This document shows, piece after piece, positions 1-7,203 of a DNA stretch of 64,000 nt. The stretch is from Methanosarcina flavescens (lineage in GTDB: Archaea > Halobacteriota > Methanosarcinia > Methanosarcinales > Methanosarcinaceae). A program made the position numbers and the translations under genes. The notes under the pieces are model-generated. The model was not told where the DNA came from. It searched no databases and saw nothing but the letters and a program-made list of their open reading frames with translations. Location of the stretch: contig NZ_CP032683.1 of assembly GCF_001304615.2 (NCBI RefSeq), positions 434,001 through 498,000 of the forward strand, in the 5' to 3' direction. Position 1 is the first letter of the stretch, and each line of letters begins with the position of its first letter.

Positions 1-832
1 CTGCCTCTACCCTATCGTGAGCAGGGGTTTCGAGCCCGCCTGACTGGAATGGGTCGTGCCTTACATCGCCGAGCAGGGCTCCTGCGTGAGCTCCGGTTGC
101 ATCGATGTAGGGTGCGTGCTCTTTATCGTAATTGGAAACCGCCATTTTCGGAATCATCATTTCTTCTTTAGGCAAGAACTGGCGGGTTAACATGAGAATC
201 ATAATGCCTGCAATAATACCCCATAGTAACTGGGCAACAAAATAAGAGTAGATAATAATGCCCACAACAAAAAGCATCATAAGCATATTTCTGGCCTGGG
301 CTTTCTTCCTAGCTTCCATCTTGTGAGCCATGACGATTTCTCTGCCCTTTCCGGCAGGAACCTCCCTTATTTTGGGATTGTTCAGGTCCTCCATGTTAGG
401 GTATACAAGAATATCCTTGAGCTCCTCTTTAGGAAGAAGTTCTGCCATTGCTTTTGCAAGAAGGGATTTCCCTGTTCCTGGGGTCCCTATCATCATGATG
501 TGCCGTCTCTGGCTGGCTGCCTTTTTCACGACTTCTACGGCATGCTCCTGCCCCAGCACCTGGTCGATAAGAAGTTTGGGTACATCTATATTAGAAGTAT
601 CTTCAAAATGGAAGCCAATGTCAATATCTTCATCTTCGTCCATGTCCTGATCGGACTCAGACGCGGCCTTAATCTGGTTGGGTTCAGGCTCAGTCATACC
701 CCTACCGGACTCATCCCTCTTCTGGTTGGCCGCAGACTTGTCTACGTCCTGAATGGACTCGCCCATATTTTGAGCGGGATCGTCCATCTTCCCCGAAGAC
801 TCGTCTATGTTCTGATTATTATTATACACCAT
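1..832 (-). CDS. lonB: Archaeal Lon protease (LonB), N-terminal part, runs off the window start
   Basis: This is the 5' part of a membrane-anchored ATP-dependent serine protease that degrades misfolded and regulatory proteins on the cytoplasmic side of the membrane. Reading left from ATG at 832, the protein has an acidic extension of about 80 residues, then the AAA+ domain with Walker A GTPGTGKS at residues 116-123. A hydrophobic hairpin inserted after Walker A (around residues 185-225, containing IYSYFVAQLLWGIIAG) is the hallmark of euryarchaeal LonB. Walker B, the sensor region and the Ser-Lys catalytic domain lie outside the window. An archaeal TATA-like stretch (about 870-885, minus sense) lies 40-50 nt upstream of the ATG. 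The long acidic N-terminus is unusual relative to the compact LonB of other archaea. Confidence 0.93.
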   Translation of the reverse strand, partial: MVYNNNQNIDESSGKMDDPAQNMGESIQDVDKSAANQKRDESGRGMTEPEPNQIKAASESDQDMDEDEDIDIGFHFEDTSNIDVPKLLIDQVLGQEHAVEVVKKAASQRRHIMMIGTPGTGKSLLAKAMAELLPKEELKDILVYPNMEDLNNPKIREVPAGKGREIVMAHKMEARKKAQARNMLMMLFVVGIIIYSYFVAQLLWGIIAGIMILMLTRQFLPKEEMMIPKMAVSNYDKEHAPYIDATGAHAGALLGDVRHDPFQSGGLETPAHDRVEA

Positions 833-1330
833 GGTTAGCTCACATATTCGAACGTTGTTGAATAGACGTTACTGATAAATATAAATACTTGAAGTTTTCG
901 AAAAATAATGGGATTAGTGATAAAATGATGGGTAAAAAGCGGATGTTACAATAACTAATTTTTAATGTTATTGTACCCTCTCCATACTTTCGGCTAATTA
1001 TATAAACTTACTGTATATAAAATTAACCTACCATTGTATATACAATATATAGAAACCTCTTATTATATACTATTTGCTAGTTGGACATCCATCTGATTCG
1101 AAAGCGCAATCGAAAATCAATTCTCAAATCAATGTTTAAGGAGTCTCAAATCTTTTATGATATCTCCCCTATAATATCTCCCCTATATATACATTGAGCA
1201 TGTGCGTCAACTCGGGATTAACTCAAAGCTGGACTGAGTTGATTCAAAGCTGACCCAAGGTCGATTCAAAGCTGATTCAAGGTTAATTCAATGCCATGTC
1301 TTTCTGGTTGCCCATAAACCGGTATCGACA
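833..1330. other. AT-rich divergent promoter region between lonB and the TPR gene
   Basis: There is no gene here. The region holds the lonB promoter on its left, several TATA-like tracts around 1000-1080, and at its right end a three-copy 21-22 bp repeat described separately. Confidence 0.6.
1216..1290 (+). repeat. Three-copy tandem repeat, 21-22 bp period, upstream of the TPR gene
   Basis: The octamer CAAAGCTG recurs at 1224, 1245 and 1267, each preceded by a (G)ATTMA-like half and followed by a variable YCAAG-like half. The 21-22 bp spacing puts the copies on one face of the helix, and the array ends about 55 bp upstream of the TATA box. A cluster of protein-binding sites is possible; replication slippage is the simpler explanation. 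Confidence 0.6.
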
Positions 1331-1340
1331 GCTATTTAAA
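1329..1340 (+). promoter_or_regulatory. TATA box for a leaderless TPR gene
   Basis: CTATTTAAAA lies about 27-30 nt upstream of the ATG at 1364. Archaeal transcription normally starts 22-28 nt after the TATA centre, so the mRNA would begin at or next to the start codon. Confidence 0.6.
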
Positions 1341-1363
1341 AAAACAAGGTACATTTTTCTTTT

Positions 1364-2200
1364 ATGTCCAGAAGCAAGGTAAGAAATCTTCTCCTTCTTA
1401 AGCAGATTCATAGTGCTGTAGCCCATATCAAGAAAGGTAAGCTGGATAAAGCCCTTGAAACCCTAGATAAAGCCGAAAACTCGGCAAGAAAGTCAAAATC
1501 CACTAACGCCCTCTATTATATTCTTTTTACGCGCGGAAGCATTCTTTATACTGCGGCAAAATATGATGATGCCCTTGAGACCTATGAGAGGGCGCTTGGC
1601 GCAGGTTCAGAACTGCTTAAAGCCGATCCTGAGAATATCGATTACCTGCACTATATGGGCACAACCCTGAGCAATACCGGAAACCTGCTTAAAAAGAAAG
1701 GTGAAATTTCACGATCTGCCGAATATTACACTCGAGCCCGTGAAACCTATGCAAACCTCCTGGCAAAAGAGCCTGAGAATGCGGTTTTCCGATCCTATGC
1801 CGGCGAGAACCTGAATAATTATGCAGCTCTCCTCGCGGATATGGGCTCTTTTGAAGAAGCACATGAGGTTCTCAGGCAGGCAATTGAGCTTTACGAGAAG
1901 CTTCTTGAAGAAAAGCCAGACAACCTCGGCTACCAGGCGGAACTTTCAGTCGCACTCAGCCAGCTTGGAAATTGTCTTATCCAGCAAGGCCCGGAAAAAC
2001 ACGATTCTGCAAAATCAAACCTTAAAAAAGCCCTTACCATGCAGGAAAATCTCCTCACCCAGCAGCCCGAAAATAAAAACGTAATAGAAGCGATTGCTTT
2101 AACCCGCGAAAGGCTGAAAAAACTGGAAAATGCGGAAAAACAGGAAATTATAGAGAGCCCGGATAATTTGGAGAATATGGAAAGTACGGAAGAGGTTTGA
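1364..2200 (+). CDS. Tetratricopeptide repeat protein, 278 aa
   Basis: This is a soluble, all-helical protein built from TPR units, a protein-protein interaction scaffold. The repeat signature is visible as KLDKALETLDKAE, YDDALETYERALG, ISRSAEYYTRARETYANLL, FEEAHEVLRQAIELYEKLL and DSAKSNLKKALTMQENLL, spaced 40-45 residues apart and linked by (A)EPEN/PDN turns, so about five to six TPRs fill residues 20-255. The first about 18 residues are basic and the tail is acidic. There is no signal peptide or membrane segment. The gene stands alone with its own promoter, so the sequence does not indicate a partner. Methanosarcina genomes carry many TPR genes of this kind. Confidence 0.85.
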   Translation: MSRSKVRNLLLLKQIHSAVAHIKKGKLDKALETLDKAENSARKSKSTNALYYILFTRGSILYTAAKYDDALETYERALGAGSELLKADPENIDYLHYMGTTLSNTGNLLKKKGEISRSAEYYTRARETYANLLAKEPENAVFRSYAGENLNNYAALLADMGSFEEAHEVLRQAIELYEKLLEEKPDNLGYQAELSVALSQLGNCLIQQGPEKHDSAKSNLKKALTMQENLLTQQPENKNVIEAIALTRERLKKLENAEKQEIIESPDNLENMESTEEV

Positions 2201-2317
2201 GGTTCTTAAATCGAATTCAGATTAAGTGCGCAGCAGTACAGAACATGTAAATCTTAAAATCTTAAAGCCTGCAGCTCCCCTAGACCTGAAGCTTCTCAAA
2301 ACCTGATATTACCAGAT

Positions 2318-2824
2318 TTAAAGATTCTTTTCCGAAAACAGCAGCATGTGCATATAAAGTAAAGCCAAAAGGCCTGCAGCGACCCCCCAGATAAACTGGA
2401 AAGTAAAGTACGAATAAATGACTAGCCCAAGCGCGAAAAGGGTAATGGCGATGTTTGCAAGCCTGACTTTCCTTCTCATTCTGGGGTCATGCAGGGTCCC
2501 GGTTTCTTCTTCATCCAGGTAGCATTCCGTGAAGTAACTCCTTTCCCACTTCAGCAGGAAGTAAAGCCTCAGGATCAGAACATCAATAATTATGCCCCAG
2601 AGAAGTTGCCCAACATAGAGGGTATAAATAAGGATAGCTGCAAGAAAGATGCCCACAAGTAGAAGGTATATTTTTTCTCGTTTTTTAATCTCAGAAATCT
2701 CGATTCTACCCTTCCCCCAACACTCCGTATCTTTTTCTTGCTTTATTTCTCCATTAACATTATTTACCTTTTTTGTCCACGCGCCTCGGCGCGGCTTTTC
2801 CTGCGTGCAAAGAAAAAGAAGCAA
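2318..2824 (-). CDS. Small membrane protein with two LonB-like transmembrane hairpins
   Basis: This 168-aa protein has about four predicted membrane segments arranged as two hairpins: IYLLLVGIFLAAILIYTLYV...QLLWGIIIDVLIL (about residues 51-85) and LANIAITLFALGLVIYSYF..FIWGVAAGLLALL (about 123-160). Both resemble the membrane hairpin of the neighbouring LonB (IYSYFVAQLLWGIIAGIMIL): each carries an IY-x(2-5)-Q-x-(I/L)-WG-(V/I)-x-A/I pattern. An acidic loop of about 30 residues joins them. No catalytic motif is visible. The start is the only ATG in frame. Its first codons include a GC-rich inverted repeat (2780-2793), so a different start is possible. It might be a partner or regulator of LonB, but that is inference from shared membrane sequence and proximity only. 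Confidence 0.7.
   Translation of the reverse strand: MLLFLCTQEKPRRGAWTKKVNNVNGEIKQEKDTECWGKGRIEISEIKKREKIYLLLVGIFLAAILIYTLYVGQLLWGIIIDVLILRLYFLLKWERSYFTECYLDEEETGTLHDPRMRRKVRLANIAITLFALGLVIYSYFTFQFIWGVAAGLLALLYMHMLLFSEKNL
2780..2793. repeat. GC-rich perfect inverted repeat
   Basis: CGCGCC TC GGCGCG forms a 6-bp GC stem with a 2-nt loop in otherwise AT-rich DNA. It lies within the first codons of the minus-strand membrane protein, where it could hinder translation start or mark the end of a transcript. Confidence 0.6.
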
Positions 2825-2907
2825 ACAATCTCTTATTCACACTTTTTGTTACAACTACAGCGTAAAAAAACACAATATTTAAGCTATCCTGAATTAATTC
2901 TTTTACT

Positions 2908-3084
2908 ATGTCAGGGCGTTTGAGAGACCCAGCGGAAAAGCAATTTCAAAAGACTTTATCCTTAATGCAGAAAGGAAAATCGGAAGGAAACTTCTACGAA
3001 CTGTCCTTATTAATTTCTCAAAACCTCCTCAAGCTCCGTTTTAGACATTACTCTCCAGTCACAGATAAAAAGCATACAAAATAG
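2908..3084 (+). CDS. Possible small basic protein, 58 aa
   Basis: ATG at 2908 opens a 58-codon frame rich in Lys, Arg, Gln and Leu (begins MSGRLRDPAEKQFQKTL), ending TAG at 3082-3084. A TATA-like AATATTTAAG at 2874-2884 sits about 28 nt upstream of the ATG, the geometry of a leaderless archaeal gene, also seen at 1364 and 4322. There is no ribosome binding site and no family I recognise. The stop is UAG, which Methanosarcina can read as pyrrolysine, but there is no sign that it does here. Nothing else supports expression. Confidence 0.4.
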   Translation: MSGRLRDPAEKQFQKTLSLMQKGKSEGNFYELSLLISQNLLKLRFRHYSPVTDKKHTK

Positions 3085-3140
3085 CAAAAAAGGTAAGAAG
3101 GCTGGCAATCTCGCCAGAAAATTCATCTTGCTGCTTGACT

Positions 3141-3350
3141 TTACGTAAACAAATCGAAAATATTCCCAAGCATGCTGCTGTCAGCCTGGTAGAATTCGGT
3201 GTATTTACAGCGCTTGCAGGTGACGTGGGTGAATTTCTTGTTCTGGAGGTCGAGGAGTTTACTGAGAAAACCGCCTGTAGTGCGGATCTCGCCGGTTTCG
3301 TATGAATTATTACCGCATTTGGGGCACACGAAGTTAATATTTCTGCTCAT
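3141..3350 (-). CDS. Zinc-ribbon nucleic-acid-binding-type protein, 69 aa
   Basis: This short protein has two Cys pairs, CPKCGNNSYE near residue 9 and CKRCKYTEFY near residue 45, forming one treble-clef or zinc-ribbon site. The spacing and the GG-F/L-S-K-L-D middle (TGGFLSKLLDLQNKKF) match the small zinc-ribbon family of archaea and bacteria often annotated as nucleic acid-binding (COG3478-like). It may be a single-domain regulator or a RNA/DNA-binding accessory. It is monocistronic, with no clear partner gene. Confidence 0.75.
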   Translation of the reverse strand: MSRNINFVCPKCGNNSYETGEIRTTGGFLSKLLDLQNKKFTHVTCKRCKYTEFYQADSSMLGNIFDLFT

Positions 3351-3487
3351 TTTCAGGTCTCGTTGTTTTTGATCTCACTGGAGTTTGTCAGTTAGTCAGG
3401 AGTAGCTTTACACTGGCAATATTTAATATTATTGCAAAAATAGAGGAAAGAAATATTAGATTAAAAAATAATTATTGCGTAAGAGCC

Positions 3488-3952
3488 ATGAAAATAAAAG
3501 CTATAATTGCGATTGCGCTTATAATTTCGGCTGCCCTGATGGCTGCAAAGTTATCTCCGGGGATTGTTAATACTGACAAGTTCAGGGAAGGGAAGTACAT
3601 CCACCTTGATAGCATAGAAATCGCGTTCAGTAAAACAGATGCGAGAATCAGTATTGAGTACCATCTAAGCCCTTTTGCCCAGGCGTATATATTTCTTTTT
3701 GGGAGTAAGCATCTGGAGCCCAAAATAGAGAAGATTTTTTATGACTTTGAAAATGTGGAAGTCAAGGAGATAGGGAAAAGCAGTGCAATAATTGAGGTGA
3801 AGGGCGTCTCCAGGCGGAGTGATGAGAACTACCTGCATGAGTCCCGAAAATTCGAAATGCCGCCTGATACCCTTACTGTGATTTATCCCGATGGTGCCAG
3901 GAGAAACAGCGAACACGCAGAATCCACTCCGAATATATTTTACGATGTTTAA
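3488..3952 (+). CDS. Exported or membrane-anchored hypothetical protein, 154 aa
   Basis: Residues 1-20 (MKIKAIIAIALIISAALMAA) form a signal peptide or N-terminal membrane anchor with a basic n-region. The remaining about 130 residues are predicted outside the membrane and look like a small mixed alpha/beta domain (YIHLDSIEIAF, ARISIEYHL, VEVKEIGKSSAIIEVKGV). I do not recognise the family and see no cysteines or catalytic motifs. A TATA-like, partly self-complementary tract lies about 60 nt upstream (3417-3436). Confidence 0.65.
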   Translation: MKIKAIIAIALIISAALMAAKLSPGIVNTDKFREGKYIHLDSIEIAFSKTDARISIEYHLSPFAQAYIFLFGSKHLEPKIEKIFYDFENVEVKEIGKSSAIIEVKGVSRRSDENYLHESRKFEMPPDTLTVIYPDGARRNSEHAESTPNIFYDV

Positions 3953-4245
3953 AAAAGCCCGGTATAGATTTTAAGAAGCCATTAAGTAACTTTCAATTGG
4001 CTTTTAATTAATTTTTAATTAACTTCTAATTAATTTTTAATTAGCTTTTAATTAACTTTTAATTGATACTTAGTGATCCGGCACTTAATGTTCCAATTTC
4101 ACTCCCATTCAATAACTTTTCCATTCCTTTTTACCCCACTCATCTCTTTACGGTCGAATTTATTTTACTAGTTTTATACATTTGAAGGAGATTTTTCTTC
4201 CTTTCTGAAGAAAAGAATATCCAAATGAGGACATTAATTTCACCA
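3953..4245. repeat. Intergenic spacer with tandem TTTTAATTA repeats
   Basis: There is no gene here. From about 3993 to 4068 the motif (T)TTTTAATTA(A/G)C recurs every 10-13 bp at least six times, interspersed with TTCTAATTAA. It reads as slippage-prone AT DNA. A similar AATTAA-rich tract occurs at 62640-62800. Confidence 0.7.
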
Positions 4246-4249
4246 TATG

Positions 4250-4271
4250 GTACAAAAAGACGATTTTGTAC
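4250..4271. promoter_or_regulatory. Inverted repeat just upstream of the cysteate synthase TATA box
   Basis: GTACAAAA (4250-4257) and TTTTGTAC (4264-4271) are perfect 8-bp arms around a 6-nt spacer. They end 12 bp before the TATA box at 4283, a usual position for an archaeal activator or repressor site. CCATATGG overlaps the left arm by two bases. Confidence 0.55.
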
Positions 4272-4282
4272 GCGTTTCAGGA

Positions 4283-4292
4283 ATATATATTT
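4283..4292 (+). promoter_or_regulatory. TATA box of cysteate synthase
   Basis: ATATATATTT is centred about 35 nt upstream of the ATG at 4322, so transcription should start within a few nt of the start codon (leaderless or very short leader). No Shine-Dalgarno sequence is present, which fits. Confidence 0.6.
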
Positions 4293-4321
4293 AATAAGAA
4301 ACCCAATTTTCTTTGATTGCG

Positions 4322-5572
4322 ATGGGAAGATTCAAACTTAAATGTCTCAAGTGCGGAAGAGAATACGGCCAGGAATACAGGCTCACCTGTGAGAACGATG
4401 ATTCCTTTTTACGGGCAGAATACTTCGAAAAAAAGCTGGAACTAAGAAACCAGCCAGGTATTGGACGGTTCCATTCCTGGCTTCCGGTTCAGGAAGAGCT
4501 TACCACGGACGCAGGGCCTATAACCTACAAAAGCGAAGCCTTTGCCAGGGAACTCGGGCTTTCAAACCTTTATATAGGGTTCAGTGGGTACTGGCCCGAA
4601 AGAGGTGCGTTCATTAAAACCTGCAGTTTCAAAGAACTTGAAGCCTACCCGACCATGCAACTTCTGAAAGAAACCGGAGGAAAAGCAATAGTTCTTGCCT
4701 CTGCCGGAAACACGGGCCGGGCTTTTGCACACATCTCGGCTTTGACAGGAATTGATGTTTATATAGTGGTGCCGGATTCTGGAGTCTCAAAGCTCTGGCT
4801 GCCCGAAGAGCCGACCGAATCCATTCATCTTATACGCATGAGCCCGGGAAACGATTACACTGATGCTATTAATCTTGCAGGCCGAATTGCAAAGCTGCCT
4901 GGCATGGTTCCCGAAGGTGGAGCTAGAAATATCGCCAGAAGAGATGGGATGGGCACTGTAATGCTGGATGCAGCAGTAACCATAGGGAGAATTCCTGACC
5001 ATTATTTCCAGGCTGTCGGAAGCGGGACTGGAGGAATTTCAGCCTGGGAAGCCTCAATCCGCCTCAGGGATGACGGGCGGTTCGGGCAAAAACTTGCGAA
5101 ACTTCAGCTTGCCCAGAACCTTCCTTTTGTGCCAATGTACAATGCCTGGAAGGAAAGAAGAAGACAGATTATTCCCGAACTTGATATGAAGGATGCAAAG
5201 AAACAGATCGAGGAAACTTATGCCACAGTACTTACTAATCGGGCTCCCCCGTACGGAGTAACAGGCGGGCTTTATAATGCTCTAGTAGACACTGACGGAA
5301 TAATGTATGCAATTACGAAAGAAGAGGCCCTTGAAGCCGAGTCCCTTTTTGAATCCCTGGAAGGAATCGATATCCTGCCCCCTTCGGCAGTTGCGGTAGC
5401 GTCCCTATTAAAAGCTGTAGATGCCGGAAAGGTCTCGAGGGATGATACCATTCTCCTGAATGTTGCAGGTGGGGGATATAAACGCCTTAAAGAGGACTTC
5501 AACCTTTCCCAGATCTCGCCAGTAGCTACTGCCAGAGATCCGGAAATGCCTCTCGAAGAACTGAATATATGA
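4322..5572 (+). CDS. Cysteate synthase (threonine-synthase paralogue), coenzyme M biosynthesis
   Basis: This PLP enzyme converts O-phosphoserine plus sulfite to L-cysteate, the first committed step of coenzyme M synthesis in Methanosarcinales. From ATG at 4322 the protein is 416 aa. A zinc-finger-like N-terminus (CLKCGREY) precedes the fold-type II PLP domain. The PLP lysine is K104 in CSFKELEAYPTM, and the phosphate-binding loop is in GSGTGG near residue 240. An upstream TTG (4313) would add only three residues; the ATG fits the leaderless promoter better. comDE follows 145 nt downstream and supplies the next step. The order matches the M. acetivorans MA3297-MA3298 pair as I recall it. Ordinary threonine synthase is the alternative, but the SFKELEAYPTM motif and the neighbour argue for cysteate synthase. 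Confidence 0.9.
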   Translation: MGRFKLKCLKCGREYGQEYRLTCENDDSFLRAEYFEKKLELRNQPGIGRFHSWLPVQEELTTDAGPITYKSEAFARELGLSNLYIGFSGYWPERGAFIKTCSFKELEAYPTMQLLKETGGKAIVLASAGNTGRAFAHISALTGIDVYIVVPDSGVSKLWLPEEPTESIHLIRMSPGNDYTDAINLAGRIAKLPGMVPEGGARNIARRDGMGTVMLDAAVTIGRIPDHYFQAVGSGTGGISAWEASIRLRDDGRFGQKLAKLQLAQNLPFVPMYNAWKERRRQIIPELDMKDAKKQIEETYATVLTNRAPPYGVTGGLYNALVDTDGIMYAITKEEALEAESLFESLEGIDILPPSAVAVASLLKAVDAGKVSRDDTILLNVAGGGYKRLKEDFNLSQISPVATARDPEMPLEELNI

Positions 5573-5716
5573 TCCTATGATCCGAAAGGCTTTGATTAGG
5601 AAAAAGACACGGTCTGGAAAAGATCTGATTGGGAAAAAACCTGATTAAAGAAAGATCTGAGCTGTGTTCAGAAAGTTACAGAAAAGTGAGAGAAAGAAAG
5701 CTAAAGAGGCGCTTCC

Positions 5717-6883
5717 ATGGCAAATCCGGAAGAAGAAATTATAGCAATTATGAAAAAAACAGGTATAGACCTTGCTGCGACTCTGCCCTGTGACAGAATC
5801 AAAAACCTGCTTCCCCTGGTTTCGGAGAATTTTCCAGAAATCCGGTTAACAAGAGAAGAGAACGGTGTGGGTATCTGTGCGGGAGCTTACCTTGCAGGGG
5901 GGAGGCCCATGATGCTTATTCAGAGCACAGGGCTAGGAAATATGATAAATGCCCTGGAGTCACTGAATGTAATATGTAAGATCCCCCTGCCTGTGCTGAC
6001 AAGCTGGCGCGGAGTATATGGAGAAGCCATAGAAGCACAGGTTCCGCTTGGTGTCCATCTTCCAGCAATCCTTGAGGGGGCAGGGCTGGAATATACAGTA
6101 ATCCATGAAGCTGAAAAACTCCCTCTCCTTGAAAACGTGATAAGAGATGCGTTTGAGAACTTAAGGCCGCATATAGCCCTGATCTCACCCAAAGTCTGGG
6201 AAGGCTCGGGGTGCTCTGCCTGGGAAATTACAGGAATGCCGGAAAAGCCAGAGGTTATGGAAAGGACATGCAGGTTTAATTTTACAAAGGAAATTCTCAG
6301 GCCACTCATGTTAAGGAACGATGCGATTTGCGCAATTGCTTCCGAACTCGATGGCGAAATTACGGTAACAAATCTGGGAGTGCCCTGCAAGGAGCTTTAT
6401 GCTTGCAGGGACAGGGATCTTAATTTCTATATGTTTGGTTCAATGGGGCTTGTCTCGTCTATAGGGCTTGGCATAGCTCTTCGAACTAAAAAGACAGTTG
6501 TGACCTTTGATGGAGACGGCAGCCTGCTTATGAACCCCAATGCCCTGCTCGAGATTGCCAGAGAAGCCCCGAAAAACCTGATAATTATATGCCTTGATAA
6601 CGGTGCATACGGCTCCACAGGTTCACAGGAAACCTGCGCTCTACGATATATTGACCTGGAGATTCTCGCTAATGCCTGTGGAATCCAGAACACGGCTAAA
6701 GTAAACAGCAGAGAGGGGTTAATTGAAGCCTTCAGGAAGTTTCGAAGCATGCAGGAACTTTCCTTTATACATGTAATCCTGAAACCCGGAAATACAAGAG
6801 CCCCGAATATCTCCCTGAGCCCTGAAGAGATTACAAAACGCTTTAAAGAAGCTCTAAAAGCCGAAGATATAAGGGAAATTTAA
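5717..6883 (+). CDS. comDE: Sulfopyruvate decarboxylase, fused ComD-ComE subunits
   Basis: This ThDP-dependent enzyme decarboxylates sulfopyruvate to sulfoacetaldehyde in coenzyme M synthesis. Residues 1-165 are the ComD (PYR-like) half with the catalytic glutamate region LTREENGVGICAGAYLAGGR. Residues about 185-388 are the ComE (PP-like) half, with the ThDP/Mg motif running from GDGSLLMNPNALLE to CLDNGAYGSTGSQ. In Methanocaldococcus the halves are separate genes; fusion is typical of Methanosarcina. It starts at ATG 5717, is preceded by GAAAGAAAGC rather than a strong SD, and follows cysteate synthase in the same direction. Cysteate must be deaminated by an aminotransferase encoded elsewhere. 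Confidence 0.92.
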   Translation: MANPEEEIIAIMKKTGIDLAATLPCDRIKNLLPLVSENFPEIRLTREENGVGICAGAYLAGGRPMMLIQSTGLGNMINALESLNVICKIPLPVLTSWRGVYGEAIEAQVPLGVHLPAILEGAGLEYTVIHEAEKLPLLENVIRDAFENLRPHIALISPKVWEGSGCSAWEITGMPEKPEVMERTCRFNFTKEILRPLMLRNDAICAIASELDGEITVTNLGVPCKELYACRDRDLNFYMFGSMGLVSSIGLGIALRTKKTVVTFDGDGSLLMNPNALLEIAREAPKNLIIICLDNGAYGSTGSQETCALRYIDLEILANACGIQNTAKVNSREGLIEAFRKFRSMQELSFIHVILKPGNTRAPNISLSPEEITKRFKEALKAEDIREI

Positions 6884-6901
6884 AAACCGGAAAACTGGCT
6901 G

Positions 6902-6923
6902 AAGAAATTTAGCTAAATTTCTT
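6902..6923. terminator. 22-bp perfect palindrome after comDE
   Basis: The half-site AAGAAATTTAG is followed immediately by its exact reverse complement, starting 18 nt past the comDE stop. TTTAGCTAAA occurs again just downstream. With no loop it would be a poor RNA hairpin, so a DNA-binding site is as likely as a 3' processing or termination signal. Confidence 0.5.
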
Positions 6924-7093
6924 TAGCTAAAGGAGTTATAAGAAGAAAAAGATAAAGAGCCTTGAAAACGAAACGCTATGAGAGAAGGTAACCAGAAGTA
7001 CCTGATTCAGAAATTCCAGGAGTATTAAGCAGAGAGAGGCAGAAGAAAACGCACAAGGTGATGATTGCTTTCTCTAGCCGTACTTTCTCCATA

Positions 7094-7121
7094 CCAGGTT
7101 TTTTCTTACCAGGTTTTTTTC
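7094..7121 (+). terminator. Oligo-T terminator for comDE
   Basis: Two CCAGGTTTTTT units in tandem give T6 and T7 runs on the plus strand. U-rich tracts like these end archaeal transcripts. The rest of 6924-7203 holds no gene. Confidence 0.5.
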
Positions 7122-7203
7122 ATCTTATCGGCTTGAGGTTATTACACTTCCTCAACTTGAGTTTTTACTTGTAGTTTCTAAATTCACATCAGCTTTTTTA
7201 GTA

